From Geminicoccaceae bacterium (GTDB lineage: Bacteria > Pseudomonadota > Alphaproteobacteria > Geminicoccales > Geminicoccaceae), in NCBI GenBank assembly GCA_020638465.1, contig JACKIM010000002.1, positions 1,116,001 through 1,180,000 of the forward strand: 64,000 nucleotides of DNA, written 5' to 3'. A program made the translations under genes and the position numbers. The notes beneath the pieces were generated by a model. It was given only the letters and a program-made list of their open reading frames with translations. It was not told the origin of the DNA and ran no database searches. Of the stretch, positions 1 through 9,833 are shown piece after piece (within the stretch, counting starts at the first letter, position 1; the number at the start of each line of letters is the position of its first letter).

Positions 1-2523
<2,523 letters not shown>

Positions 2524-2529
2524 CCTCAT

Positions 2530-2568
2530 CCGGCGGTTCAACGAGCCGCCGGTCGTGTTTTGTATTGT
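2530..2568 (+). terminator. Rho-independent terminator after carB
   Basis: Inverted repeat CCGGCGG (2530-2536) / CCGCCGG (2546-2552) with a 9-nt loop, followed by a T-rich run (TCGTGTTTTGTATTGT). It lies 7 bases after the carB stop and before greA, so greA probably has its own promoter in the remaining AT-rich spacer (2553-2600). Confidence 0.75.
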
Positions 2569-2600
2569 ACCTTTTCTTATCTTCTATGGAATGATCGGCC

Positions 2601-3077
2601 ATGATCGAAAAGATCCCGATGACGCCCGAGGGCCATGCGCGGCTGGCAGCCGAGCTCAAGCGCTTGAAAAACGAGGAACGTCCGGCCGTCATCCGCGCCA
2701 TTGCGGCAGCGCGTGAACATGGCGACCTTTCGGAGAACGCCGAATATCACGCGGCACGCGAGCGGCAGGGCTTCATCGAGGGCCGGTTGATGGAGCTCGA
2801 GGACAAGCTCGGTCGAGCCGAGGTGATCGACGTCAGCGAACTGTCCGGCTCCAAGGTCGTCTTCGGTGCGCGCGTCAAGCTGGCGGACGAGGAGACCGAC
2901 GAGGAAGTCGACTACCAGATCGTCGGCCCGGAGGAATCGGATATCGAGCAGGGACTGCTGTCGATCCAGTCGCCGGTGGCCAGGGCCCTTCTGGGCAAGG
3001 AGGCGGGGGACAGCGTCGAGGTGCATACCCCGCGTGGCGTACGCTATTTCGAGGTCCTCAAGGTGAGCTTCGGCTGA
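2601..3077 (+). CDS. greA: Transcription elongation factor GreA
   Basis: GreA enters the RNA polymerase secondary channel and stimulates cleavage of backtracked transcripts. The 158-residue length is typical. The N-terminal coiled coil (residues about 8-75) carries the conserved tip DLSENAEYHAA, whose acidic residues are D42 and E45. The C-terminal FKBP-like domain begins near residue 80. The ATG start follows the carB terminator. The stop codon overlaps the likely beginning of the next gene, so the two are probably co-transcribed and translationally coupled. Confidence 0.97.
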   Translation: MIEKIPMTPEGHARLAAELKRLKNEERPAVIRAIAAAREHGDLSENAEYHAARERQGFIEGRLMELEDKLGRAEVIDVSELSGSKVVFGARVKLADEETDEEVDYQIVGPEESDIEQGLLSIQSPVARALLGKEAGDSVEVHTPRGVRYFEVLKVSFG

Positions 3078-3940
3078 CCGCGGCACGGGTCCTCGTCCTC
3101 CTCGACAACAGCAGGGGACATGCCAGCCAGGCCCTGGGAGTGGCCCGGTCACTGGGTCATCCCTTTGCGGTCATGAAGCCGGATTATCGCGCGACGGCGC
3201 GGCTGCCGAACCTGCTGACAGGGTGGTGGCTGGATACCACGCGCCAGGGCTGGGTCAGCCCTGCCCCGGATCTGGTGATAGGGTGCGGCCGGCGTACGGC
3301 GCCGGTGGCCCTGGCCATCGCACACCGTTTCACCGCCACGCGGCTGGTCCAGATCATGTGGCCCGAGGTGATGCCCGGCCGCTTCGATCTGGTGGTACTG
3401 CCGGAACATGACCGCCGGCGGCGGGCTGCGTCGATTCTGCGGGTCCTGCTGCCGCCCACCGATCTCATGCCACCCGCCCCGTCACGGATCGCTTCCGGAT
3501 CGCTGCTGGCGGTCATCGGCGGGACGCGGCGCGGCCGTGCTGCCGATGTTGCCGGGTTCGTCGAACGGGTGCGGCGGGCGGCAGGCGGCGGGCCGGTGGA
3601 GTTCATCGCCAGCCCGCGCACGCCGGCCGGTCTCGCCACCCTGCCTGACTTGCAGCCGTTCGACACCTATGTCGAACGGCTGGCCCGCTGCGAGAGGGTC
3701 GCGGTCACGGGCGAGAGTGCCAGTGTCATGGCCGATGCCGCCCGCTTCGGCCGGCCGTTGCTCATCGACCGCCTGGGACAGGCCTCGCATGGCAAGCTTG
3801 CCATCCTGCATGATCTTCTTCGGGAAAATCGCCTGGCGTGTGATCTTGCCCGGCCGGTTCACCTGCCAACCGGCACCCTTGTCGATACGGCGAGCGAGAT
3901 TGCTCATGAGATCAGGCGCCGCGGACTCCTGACGACATGA
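3074..3940 (+). CDS. ELM1/GtrOC1-family protein (mitochondrial-fission ELM1-like, DUF1022)
   Basis: Member of the alphaproteobacterial ELM1-like family (glycosyltransferase-like fold, molecular role unproven). The first ordinary in-frame start, GTG at 3140, cuts off a conserved N-terminus: codons 3080-3139 encode VLVLLDNSRGHASQALGVA, matching the family's 'DGRAGHxxQ' opening. No ATG, GTG or TTG lies in frame just upstream. A CTG at 3074 overlaps the greA stop as CTGA and follows an AAGGTGA Shine-Dalgarno-like sequence, so I place the start there. Later family features include MWPEVMPGRFDLVVLPEHD and a C-terminal VTGESASVMADAARFGRP segment. The family call is fairly sure; the non-canonical start is inference. 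Confidence 0.75.
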   Translation: MTAARVLVLLDNSRGHASQALGVARSLGHPFAVMKPDYRATARLPNLLTGWWLDTTRQGWVSPAPDLVIGCGRRTAPVALAIAHRFTATRLVQIMWPEVMPGRFDLVVLPEHDRRRRAASILRVLLPPTDLMPPAPSRIASGSLLAVIGGTRRGRAADVAGFVERVRRAAGGGPVEFIASPRTPAGLATLPDLQPFDTYVERLARCERVAVTGESASVMADAARFGRPLLIDRLGQASHGKLAILHDLLRENRLACDLARPVHLPTGTLVDTASEIAHEIRRRGLLTT

Positions 3941-4096
3941 CGAGGCCGCCGCGTGGCGAGCATCCCCGAAGTGAGAAGCAATGCGAGACGAGCGGGTGAC
4001 AGTGGCATGAAAAGACGCTAAGCAGGTCGGGAGGAGGCTGTCGGGTCAGGAACCGCCGGCCCGACGAAGAAAGACGCCCGGTCAGGAACAGAAGAC

Positions 4097-4579
4097 GTGC
4101 TGCAAGCCGTAAGCCTCACTGCCGCCCTTTCCATCCTGTGGCTCCTTCTCTCGGGCTACTGGGACAACCATCTCATCCTGGCACTCGGTGCCGGTTCGGT
4201 CGTGGTCTCGGTGATCATTGCCTGGCGCATGCGCATCGTCGACCGTGAAGGTCATCCGGCCCATCTCGCCCTGCGCGGTATCATCTACTGGCCCTGGCTC
4301 ATCAAGGAAATCGTGGTGGCCAATATCGATGTCGCCAAGGCGATTCTCGGCATCGGCGGCGGCAAGGTCGAGCCGATGATGTTCTCGGTTCGTGCGTCGC
4401 AGGCCACCGATCTCGGTCGCGTGATCTATGCCAATTCGATAACCCTGACACCTGGCACCGTTACCGTGGCGCTCGACGACGAGCACCTGGTCATCCATGC
4501 GCTGACACAGGGGGCGATGGATGGCCTGGCGACGGGCGAGATGGATCGCCGGGTCTGCGAACTCGTGGGTGAATGCTGA
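4097..4579 (+). CDS. mrpE: Mrp-type cation/proton antiporter subunit E
   Basis: First gene of a ten-gene operon for an Mrp-like inner-membrane cation/proton antiporter. The 160 residues match MrpE/MnhE, with hydrophobic segments near residues 5-35 and 55-80 and the family motif YANSITLTPGTVTV near residue 115. It starts at GTG 4097; a possible AGGAAC ribosome site lies about 8 bases upstream. The end overlaps the next gene by 7 bases, as expected for translational coupling. The preceding 156 bases (3941-4096) are non-coding and should contain the operon promoter, though no clear -35/-10 pair is visible. Confidence 0.92.
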   Translation: MLQAVSLTAALSILWLLLSGYWDNHLILALGAGSVVVSVIIAWRMRIVDREGHPAHLALRGIIYWPWLIKEIVVANIDVAKAILGIGGGKVEPMMFSVRASQATDLGRVIYANSITLTPGTVTVALDDEHLVIHALTQGAMDGLATGEMDRRVCELVGEC

Positions 4580-4872
4580 TGCCGGTTCTGGCCGTCACCG
4601 CCATCGCCATCCTCATCGTCATGGGCATGGCTCTGGCCCGCGCCCTGCTCGGGCCGTCGGTCTATGATCGCATCCTTGCCGTCAATTCGTTCGGCACCCT
4701 TACCGTCCTGCTGATCGCCGTCCACGGGTTCCTCATGGCAAGACCTGAATTCCTCGATATCGCGATCGTCTACGCCCTGATCAATTTCATCGGCACCATC
4801 GCGGTCACCAAATATGTGACCAACGATCATCTGGGCGATCGCGAAGGCGACCAGACCTGGGATGATATCTGA
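4573..4872 (+). CDS. mrpF: Mrp-type antiporter subunit F
   Basis: Small integral membrane subunit of 99 residues with three hydrophobic segments and the MrpF/MnhF signature RALLGPSVYDRILAVNSFGT near residue 20. ATG codons at 4573 and 4579 are both possible starts. The stop shares bases with the start of mrpG. The gene order E-F-G is that of Mrp operons and also of the archaeal membrane-bound hydrogenase module MbhA-B-C. Confidence 0.92.
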   Translation: MLMPVLAVTAIAILIVMGMALARALLGPSVYDRILAVNSFGTLTVLLIAVHGFLMARPEFLDIAIVYALINFIGTIAVTKYVTNDHLGDREGDQTWDDI

Positions 4873-5258
4873 TGGAATGGCTGCTCGACATCGTCTCCGC
4901 CGTGTTCCTCATTCCCGGTTGCCTGTTGCTGCTCATCGGCGGTTTCGGGCTGCTGCGCCTGCGCGACGTGTTCGCCCGCATGCACAGTGCGGGCATGATC
5001 GATACGCTCGGTCTGGCCCTGATCCTGATCGGGCTGATGTTCAAGGCCGGTTTCACGCTCATCACCTTCAAGCTGTTCGCGATCATCGTCTTCGTGTTCT
5101 ACACCAGCCCCGCCGTGACCCATGCGCTGGCCCGGGCGGCGATCTTCGGAGGCGTAAGCCCGGCAGCCCGGCAGATCGAGGCGGATCAGGAACCGGCCGG
5201 TGACAATCATGCGCAATCCGCGATCCTGCGCGAGGGAGGTGAGCCATCGAATTCCTGA
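4872..5258 (+). CDS. mrpG: Mrp-type antiporter subunit G
   Basis: MrpG/MnhG subunit of 128 residues. Two or three transmembrane segments surround the motif GLLRLRDVFARMHSAGMIDT, which is highly typical of the family. The ATG overlaps the mrpF stop. The hydrophilic C-terminal tail (residues about 95-128) runs past the Shine-Dalgarno sequence of the next gene, giving a 13-base overlap if that gene starts at 5246. Confidence 0.92.
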   Translation: MEWLLDIVSAVFLIPGCLLLLIGGFGLLRLRDVFARMHSAGMIDTLGLALILIGLMFKAGFTLITFKLFAIIVFVFYTSPAVTHALARAAIFGGVSPAARQIEADQEPAGDNHAQSAILREGGEPSNS

Positions 5259-5788
5259 TCGACATCGTCCTTTTGCTGTTCATGGCTGCGACCGCCCTGG
5301 CTTTCGTGTTCGTGCGCAACCTGTTCGCGGTGGTGATGTTGTCCGGCATTTTCAGCCTTGCCGCGGCGACGCTGTACGTGGTGATGGACGCGGTCGACGT
5401 CGCCTTCACCGAGGCTGCCGTGGGTGCCGGCATCGCCACCGTGCTCGGTATCGCGACACTGGGCATCATCGGCATTCCCGACGAGAAGCCACAGGCGCGC
5501 AGTGCCATCGGCGAATTCGTACTGGTGCTTGTGGTCGGCGTGCTGCTCCTGCAGCATACCGCCGCCCTGCCCGGTTTCGGCGACGCCGATGCTCCCATCA
5601 ACAAGCATGTTGCCCCGCGCTACATTGAGGAATCCGGCAAGGAAATCGGCGTGCCGAATATCGTCACCTCGATATTGGCCAGCTATCGCGGCTTCGACAC
5701 GCTGGGCGAGACGACGGTGATCTTCACCGCCGCCGTCGGGGTGCTGGTCCTCATCGGCAGGAGACGCAAGTCCGGAGGCGACCGGTGA
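5246..5788 (+). CDS. DUF4040 (MbhD/MbhE-like) antiporter subunit, MrpA C-terminal equivalent
   Basis: Encodes a DUF4040 domain (residues about 1-85; motif DAVDVAFTEAAVGAG) followed by an MbhE-like part (residues about 95-180). In classical Mrp systems these domains form the C-terminal part of the giant MrpA; here they are a free subunit. Usual start codons exist only at TTG 5273 and ATG 5282, which would remove half of the first membrane helix. The coding frame opens with IEFLIDIVLLLF at 5246 (ATC), five bases after a strong GGAGGT at 5235-5240. A rare AUC start is therefore proposed, with CTG 5255 (overlapping the mrpG stop as CTGA) as the alternative. Family call firm, start uncertain. Confidence 0.8.
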   Translation: MEFLIDIVLLLFMAATALAFVFVRNLFAVVMLSGIFSLAAATLYVVMDAVDVAFTEAAVGAGIATVLGIATLGIIGIPDEKPQARSAIGEFVLVLVVGVLLLQHTAALPGFGDADAPINKHVAPRYIEESGKEIGVPNIVTSILASYRGFDTLGETTVIFTAAVGVLVLIGRRRKSGGDR

Positions 5789-6222
5789 TGGAACGCGAGG
5801 CGATCCTGCGCGTCACCAGCAAGCTGCTGATCCCGGCAATCATGCTGTTCGCGCTCTATGTCCAGTTTCACGGCGATTTCGGTCCGGGCGGCGGGTTTCA
5901 GGCCGGCGTGATCTTTGCCGCGGCCTTCATCCTCCACGCCATCATTTTCGGCATCGGCGAGGCGCGACGCGTCGCGCCGCCATGGCTGGTGCGCCTCGTT
6001 CTTGCCACCGGCGTGCTGCTCTACGCCGGTGTAGGTGTCGCTTCGCTGTTCATGCATGGCAACTATCTCGATTACGGCGCACTCGACCATCACGATCCGG
6101 TGCATGGCCAGCATCTCGGGATTCTTCTCGTCGAAGCCGGTGTCGGGCTCACCGTTACCGGTGCGATGATCACGATCTTCTTTACATTCGCCGGCTACCG
6201 GTCCAGCGGGTCAGCACAATGA
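5785..6222 (+). CDS. mrpB: Mrp-type antiporter subunit B
   Basis: MnhB-domain subunit of 145 residues with four membrane segments and the diagnostic motif QFHGDFGPGGGFQAG near residue 30. It starts at GTG 5785 or ATG 5788, overlapping the previous stop. The stop overlaps the ATG of mrpC. As a separate MrpB it completes the E-F-G-(D/E)-B-C-D order shared with archaeal Mbh antiporter modules. Confidence 0.92.
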   Translation: MMEREAILRVTSKLLIPAIMLFALYVQFHGDFGPGGGFQAGVIFAAAFILHAIIFGIGEARRVAPPWLVRLVLATGVLLYAGVGVASLFMHGNYLDYGALDHHDPVHGQHLGILLVEAGVGLTVTGAMITIFFTFAGYRSSGSAQ

Positions 6223-6581
6223 CATCGGATATTTTCAGTACATTCAATTACTGGATGGTTGTCGTCCTGATGATGATCGGTTTTTACGTGGTCATCGCCC
6301 AGGGCAATCTGGTGAAGAAGATCTTCGGACTGAACATTTTCCAGGTCTCGGTCTTCCTCTTCTACATCTCCATGGGCAAGGTCACGGACGGCACGGCTCC
6401 GATCCTCGATGACCGTTATGCCGTCTATTCCAATCCGCTGCCGCATGTCCTGATCCTGACGGCCATCGTGGTCGGCGTGGCGACGATGGCGCTGGGGCTG
6501 GCGCTCATCGTGCGCATCAAGGATGCCTACGGAACGATCGAGGAAGACGACATCGAAAGGCTGGAGGACGAGCTGTCGTGA
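6219..6581 (+). CDS. mrpC: Mrp-type antiporter subunit C (NuoK-like)
   Basis: NuoK-like subunit of 120 residues with three transmembrane helices. The segment GLNIFQVSVFLFYISMG is the MrpC/NuoK core helix, and the C-terminus is acidic. I chose ATG 6219, which overlaps the mrpB stop as ATGA; a longer in-frame extension upstream lies over mrpB in another frame and is spurious. The stop overlaps the GTG of the next gene. Confidence 0.9.
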   Translation: MTSDIFSTFNYWMVVVLMMIGFYVVIAQGNLVKKIFGLNIFQVSVFLFYISMGKVTDGTAPILDDRYAVYSNPLPHVLILTAIVVGVATMALGLALIVRIKDAYGTIEEDDIERLEDELS

Positions 6582-8077
6582 ATCTAGAGGCCCATCTGCC
6601 GGCCCTTCAGGTCGTCATCCCGCTCATTGCCGCCCCTGTCTGCTTCATCCTCCGCCAGCGTTCGCTGGCGTGGCTGTTTGCCACACTGGTGACCTGGGTG
6701 GCATTCGCCATCTCGATCCTGTTGTTCAGGGAAGTCCAGGCGAACGGACCGATCTCCTACTATCTCGGCGGATGGGAACCGCCCTGGGGCATCGAGTATT
6801 ATGTCGACACGCTGACCACGCTCGTGCTGCTCGTGGTCTCGGGCGTCGGGGCGCTGGTGATGCCCTTCGCCCGCATCAGCGTCGAACGCGAGGTGCCGGA
6901 GGAGCGGATCTACCTGTTCTACGTGATGTACCTGCTGTGCCTGACCGGCCTGCTGGGCATCACCATCACCGGAGACGCATTCAACCTCTTCGTGTTCCTC
7001 GAAATCTCGTCGCTGTCGTCCTACGTCCTCATCAGCCTGGGCAGGGACAGCAGGGCGCTGACGGCGGCCTTCCGCTATCTCATCATGGGAACCATCGGTG
7101 CGACGTTCTACGTCATCGGTATCGGCGCCCTCTACATGATGACCGGCACGCTCAACATGGCCGATCTCGCCGACCGGCTGCCGGAACTGGGCAAGCTGGA
7201 GATCGCGCTGGCATTCCTGCTCGTGGGCATCAGTCTCAAGCTGGCATTGTTCCCCTTGCACCTCTGGTTGCCCAATGCCTATGCATTCGCCCCCACGACG
7301 GTCACGATATTCCTCGCCGCCACGGCCACCAAGGTGTCGGTCTACGCGATGATCCGCGTCCTCTATTCGGTGTTCGGCGGAGTGGCGTTCCTTCAGACGG
7401 TGAGCATCGACGAGGCCTTGCTGACGCTCGGCATCGCCGGGATGATCTGCGGTTCGCTGGTCGCCATCTTCCAGACCAATGTGAAGCGGTTGCTTGCCTA
7501 TTCGAGCATTTCCCAGATCGGTTACATGGTTCTGGGTCTCTCGCTGGGCAATGTCTTCGGTCTCGCGGCATCCATCGTCCACATCATCAATCATGCGATC
7601 ATGAAGGCCACCATGTTCATGGCCATGGGTTGCGCGACGACGCAGGCGAGCGTGGTCAAGGTCGAGGATCTTGCCGGTCTCGGACGGCGAATGCCCCTGA
7701 CCATGGCCGCCATGGTCGTGGGCTCGCTCAGCCTGATCGGCGTGCCGCTGACGGTCGGTTTCGTCTCGAAATGGTATCTTATCCAGTCCTCGTTCCATGC
7801 CGGCGACTGGTATATCGCCTTCATCATCGGCATCAGCGGCCTTCTGGCGATCATCTACAACTGGAGACTGGTGGAAGCGGCATATTTCACCCCGGAACCG
7901 CCCGGCCGGGAGGACGTCCACGAAGCCCCCCTTTCAATGCTGGTCCCGCTCTGGATCCTTGCTGGATTGTGCATTCTTTTCGGTGTGAATGCCAGCTGGA
8001 CGCTGGACTATGCAATCCAGGCCGCCACCGCCATTCTGGGTGATCCGGTCACGGGTGCAGCGGGAGCCGGCCAATGA
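6578..8077 (+). CDS. mrpD: Mrp-type antiporter subunit D (first NuoL/M/N-like subunit)
   Basis: Proton/cation-translocating subunit of 499 residues with about 14 transmembrane helices. Residues expected for translocation are present: the helix-5 glutamate E142 (FVFLEISSLSSYV) and the helix-7 lysine K221 (SLKLALFPLHLWLP), followed by an ATATKVSVYA segment. It begins at GTG 6578, overlapping the mrpC stop as GTGA, and ends overlapping the next gene as ATGA. It is the first of three paralogous antiporter-type subunits in this operon. Confidence 0.93.
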   Translation: MNLEAHLPALQVVIPLIAAPVCFILRQRSLAWLFATLVTWVAFAISILLFREVQANGPISYYLGGWEPPWGIEYYVDTLTTLVLLVVSGVGALVMPFARISVEREVPEERIYLFYVMYLLCLTGLLGITITGDAFNLFVFLEISSLSSYVLISLGRDSRALTAAFRYLIMGTIGATFYVIGIGALYMMTGTLNMADLADRLPELGKLEIALAFLLVGISLKLALFPLHLWLPNAYAFAPTTVTIFLAATATKVSVYAMIRVLYSVFGGVAFLQTVSIDEALLTLGIAGMICGSLVAIFQTNVKRLLAYSSISQIGYMVLGLSLGNVFGLAASIVHIINHAIMKATMFMAMGCATTQASVVKVEDLAGLGRRMPLTMAAMVVGSLSLIGVPLTVGFVSKWYLIQSSFHAGDWYIAFIIGISGLLAIIYNWRLVEAAYFTPEPPGREDVHEAPLSMLVPLWILAGLCILFGVNASWTLDYAIQAATAILGDPVTGAAGAGQ

Positions 8078-9564
8078 CCCCTTCGACCGCCATGCAGTTC
8101 GCCCTCGCCATTCCGCTGGTCGGCACACTGCTCATCCTGCTTGCCGGGCGCATTCCCAATCTGCGCGATACCATCACCATCCTGACGTCGGTGGCCCTTT
8201 TCTACTGCGTGGTGCAGATCATCGTCGATGTCATGGGCGGCGGCCGACCCGAACTGACACTCCTGGAGATCTTCCCCGGATTGCCCATCGCCTTCCAGGC
8301 CGAACCGCTCGGGGCGGTCTTTGCCGGGATTGCCAGCCTCCTGTGGATCGCCACATCGTTCTATGCCATCGGCTACATGCGCGGGCATCACGAGGAAAAC
8401 CAGACGCGGTTCTTTGCCTGCTTCGCCATTGCCATTGCCAGTGCGATGGGTGTGGCTCTCGCAGACAACATGATGACCCTGTTCGTCTTCTACGAAGTGC
8501 TCAGCGTCAGCACATATCCGCTCGTCACGCATGCCGGTACACCCGAGGCCAAGCGGGCGGGCCGCATCTATCTGGGAATCCTGCTGGGCACCTCGATCGG
8601 CCTGCAACTGGTGGCCATCGGCTGGACCTACGTTGCCGCCGGAACGCTCGATTTCACGCCAGGCGGGATTCTCTCGGGCAAGGTCTCGGATACGGTGGTG
8701 GGCGTGCTGGCCGGGCTCTATGCGTTTGGCATCGGCAAGGCGGCCCTCATGCCATTCCATCGCTGGTTGCCCGCAGCCATGGTTGCCCCGACGCCGGTGA
8801 GCGCGTTGCTGCATGCCGTGGCGGTGGTCAAGGCCGGTGTCTTCACCATTCTCAAGGTGGCGATCTACATCTTCGGGCTGGATCTGCTCAGCCGTACAGG
8901 TTCCGGTGTGTGGATTGCCTATGTGGCGGCAGCGACCATCGTCATCGCCTCGCTGGTGGCGATGACCAAGGACAATCTCAAGGCGCGGCTGGCCTATTCC
9001 ACAGTCAGCCAACTGTCCTACATCGTGCTCGGAGCCATGCTCGCCACCAGCGCCGGAGTGGTCGGCGGAGCCATGCACATCGTCATGCATGCCTTTGGCA
9101 AGATCACGCTGTTCTTTTGTGCCGGTGCCATCATGGTCGCCACGCACAAGACCGAGATCAGCCAGATGAACGGACTGGGACGGCGCATGCCCTTCACCTT
9201 CATCGCCTTCTTCATCGCCTCGCTCAGCATCATCGGCCTGCCACCTCTGGGCGGAGCGTGGAGCAAGTGGGAACTCTCCCTGGGTGCGGCGGAATCCGGA
9301 CATATCCTGTTGCTGGCGACCTACATGATTTCCTCGATCCTCAACATCGCCTACCTCCTGCCGGTCGCGGTCCGGGGTTTCATGCCGGCCCGCGGATCGG
9401 ATGCCCCGCAAGGCTGGAAGATCGAGGAAGCGCCGATGTTCTGCGTCATCCCCTTGTGCCTGACGGCCATCGGTTCGGTGGCGTTGTTCTTCCTCGCCGA
9501 GCCGCTTTACGAATTCGTCCTGCCGATCGCCCACTCACCTGAAAGTGCCGGAGTCGTTCAATGA
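8074..9564 (+). CDS. Second NuoL/M/N-like antiporter subunit
   Basis: Antiporter-like membrane subunit of 496 residues. It has the helix-5 glutamate E141 (LFVFYEVLSVSTYPL), the helix-7 lysine K222 (GIGKAALMPFHRWLP) and the NuoL-type stretch SALLHAVAVVKAG. The HAVAVVKAG motif makes it closer to NuoL/MrpA than subunit D. It lacks the long C-terminal DUF4040/MrpB extension of MrpA, which is supplied by separate genes upstream. ATGA overlaps with both neighbours indicate tight coupling. Confidence 0.92.
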   Translation: MTPSTAMQFALAIPLVGTLLILLAGRIPNLRDTITILTSVALFYCVVQIIVDVMGGGRPELTLLEIFPGLPIAFQAEPLGAVFAGIASLLWIATSFYAIGYMRGHHEENQTRFFACFAIAIASAMGVALADNMMTLFVFYEVLSVSTYPLVTHAGTPEAKRAGRIYLGILLGTSIGLQLVAIGWTYVAAGTLDFTPGGILSGKVSDTVVGVLAGLYAFGIGKAALMPFHRWLPAAMVAPTPVSALLHAVAVVKAGVFTILKVAIYIFGLDLLSRTGSGVWIAYVAAATIVIASLVAMTKDNLKARLAYSTVSQLSYIVLGAMLATSAGVVGGAMHIVMHAFGKITLFFCAGAIMVATHKTEISQMNGLGRRMPFTFIAFFIASLSIIGLPPLGGAWSKWELSLGAAESGHILLLATYMISSILNIAYLLPVAVRGFMPARGSDAPQGWKIEEAPMFCVIPLCLTAIGSVALFFLAEPLYEFVLPIAHSPESAGVVQ

Positions 9565-9833
9565 GTGATCGAAAAGTCCAGGAGAATGACCAGCAATGGT
9601 GGCTTGACCAGCCTGGCAATGTCAACAAGATCGTTTATGCACTCGTCAGTATTTGCGTGTTGTTGTTCTTTGCCGATGCCCTTTATCAGAAGCATGGTTA
9701 CTTCGGGATCGAGCATTTCTTCGGCTTTTACGGCGTCTATGGTTTCGTCGTATGTGTCGGTCTGGTGCTGGTAGCCAAGTGGATGCGGCTCATCCTGATG
9801 CGGCCTGAGGATTATTATGACCCGGACGAGTGA
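9561..9833 (+). CDS. Small two-helix membrane protein of the antiporter operon
   Basis: A 90-residue protein with two predicted membrane helices (residues about 22-40 and 52-78) and charged ends. I do not recognise a named family. It is embedded between two antiporter subunits with 4-base overlaps on both sides, so it is very probably an accessory or structural subunit of the complex rather than an independent protein. It starts at ATG 9561. Confidence 0.8.
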   Translation: MSDRKVQENDQQWWLDQPGNVNKIVYALVSICVLLFFADALYQKHGYFGIEHFFGFYGVYGFVVCVGLVLVAKWMRLILMRPEDYYDPDE

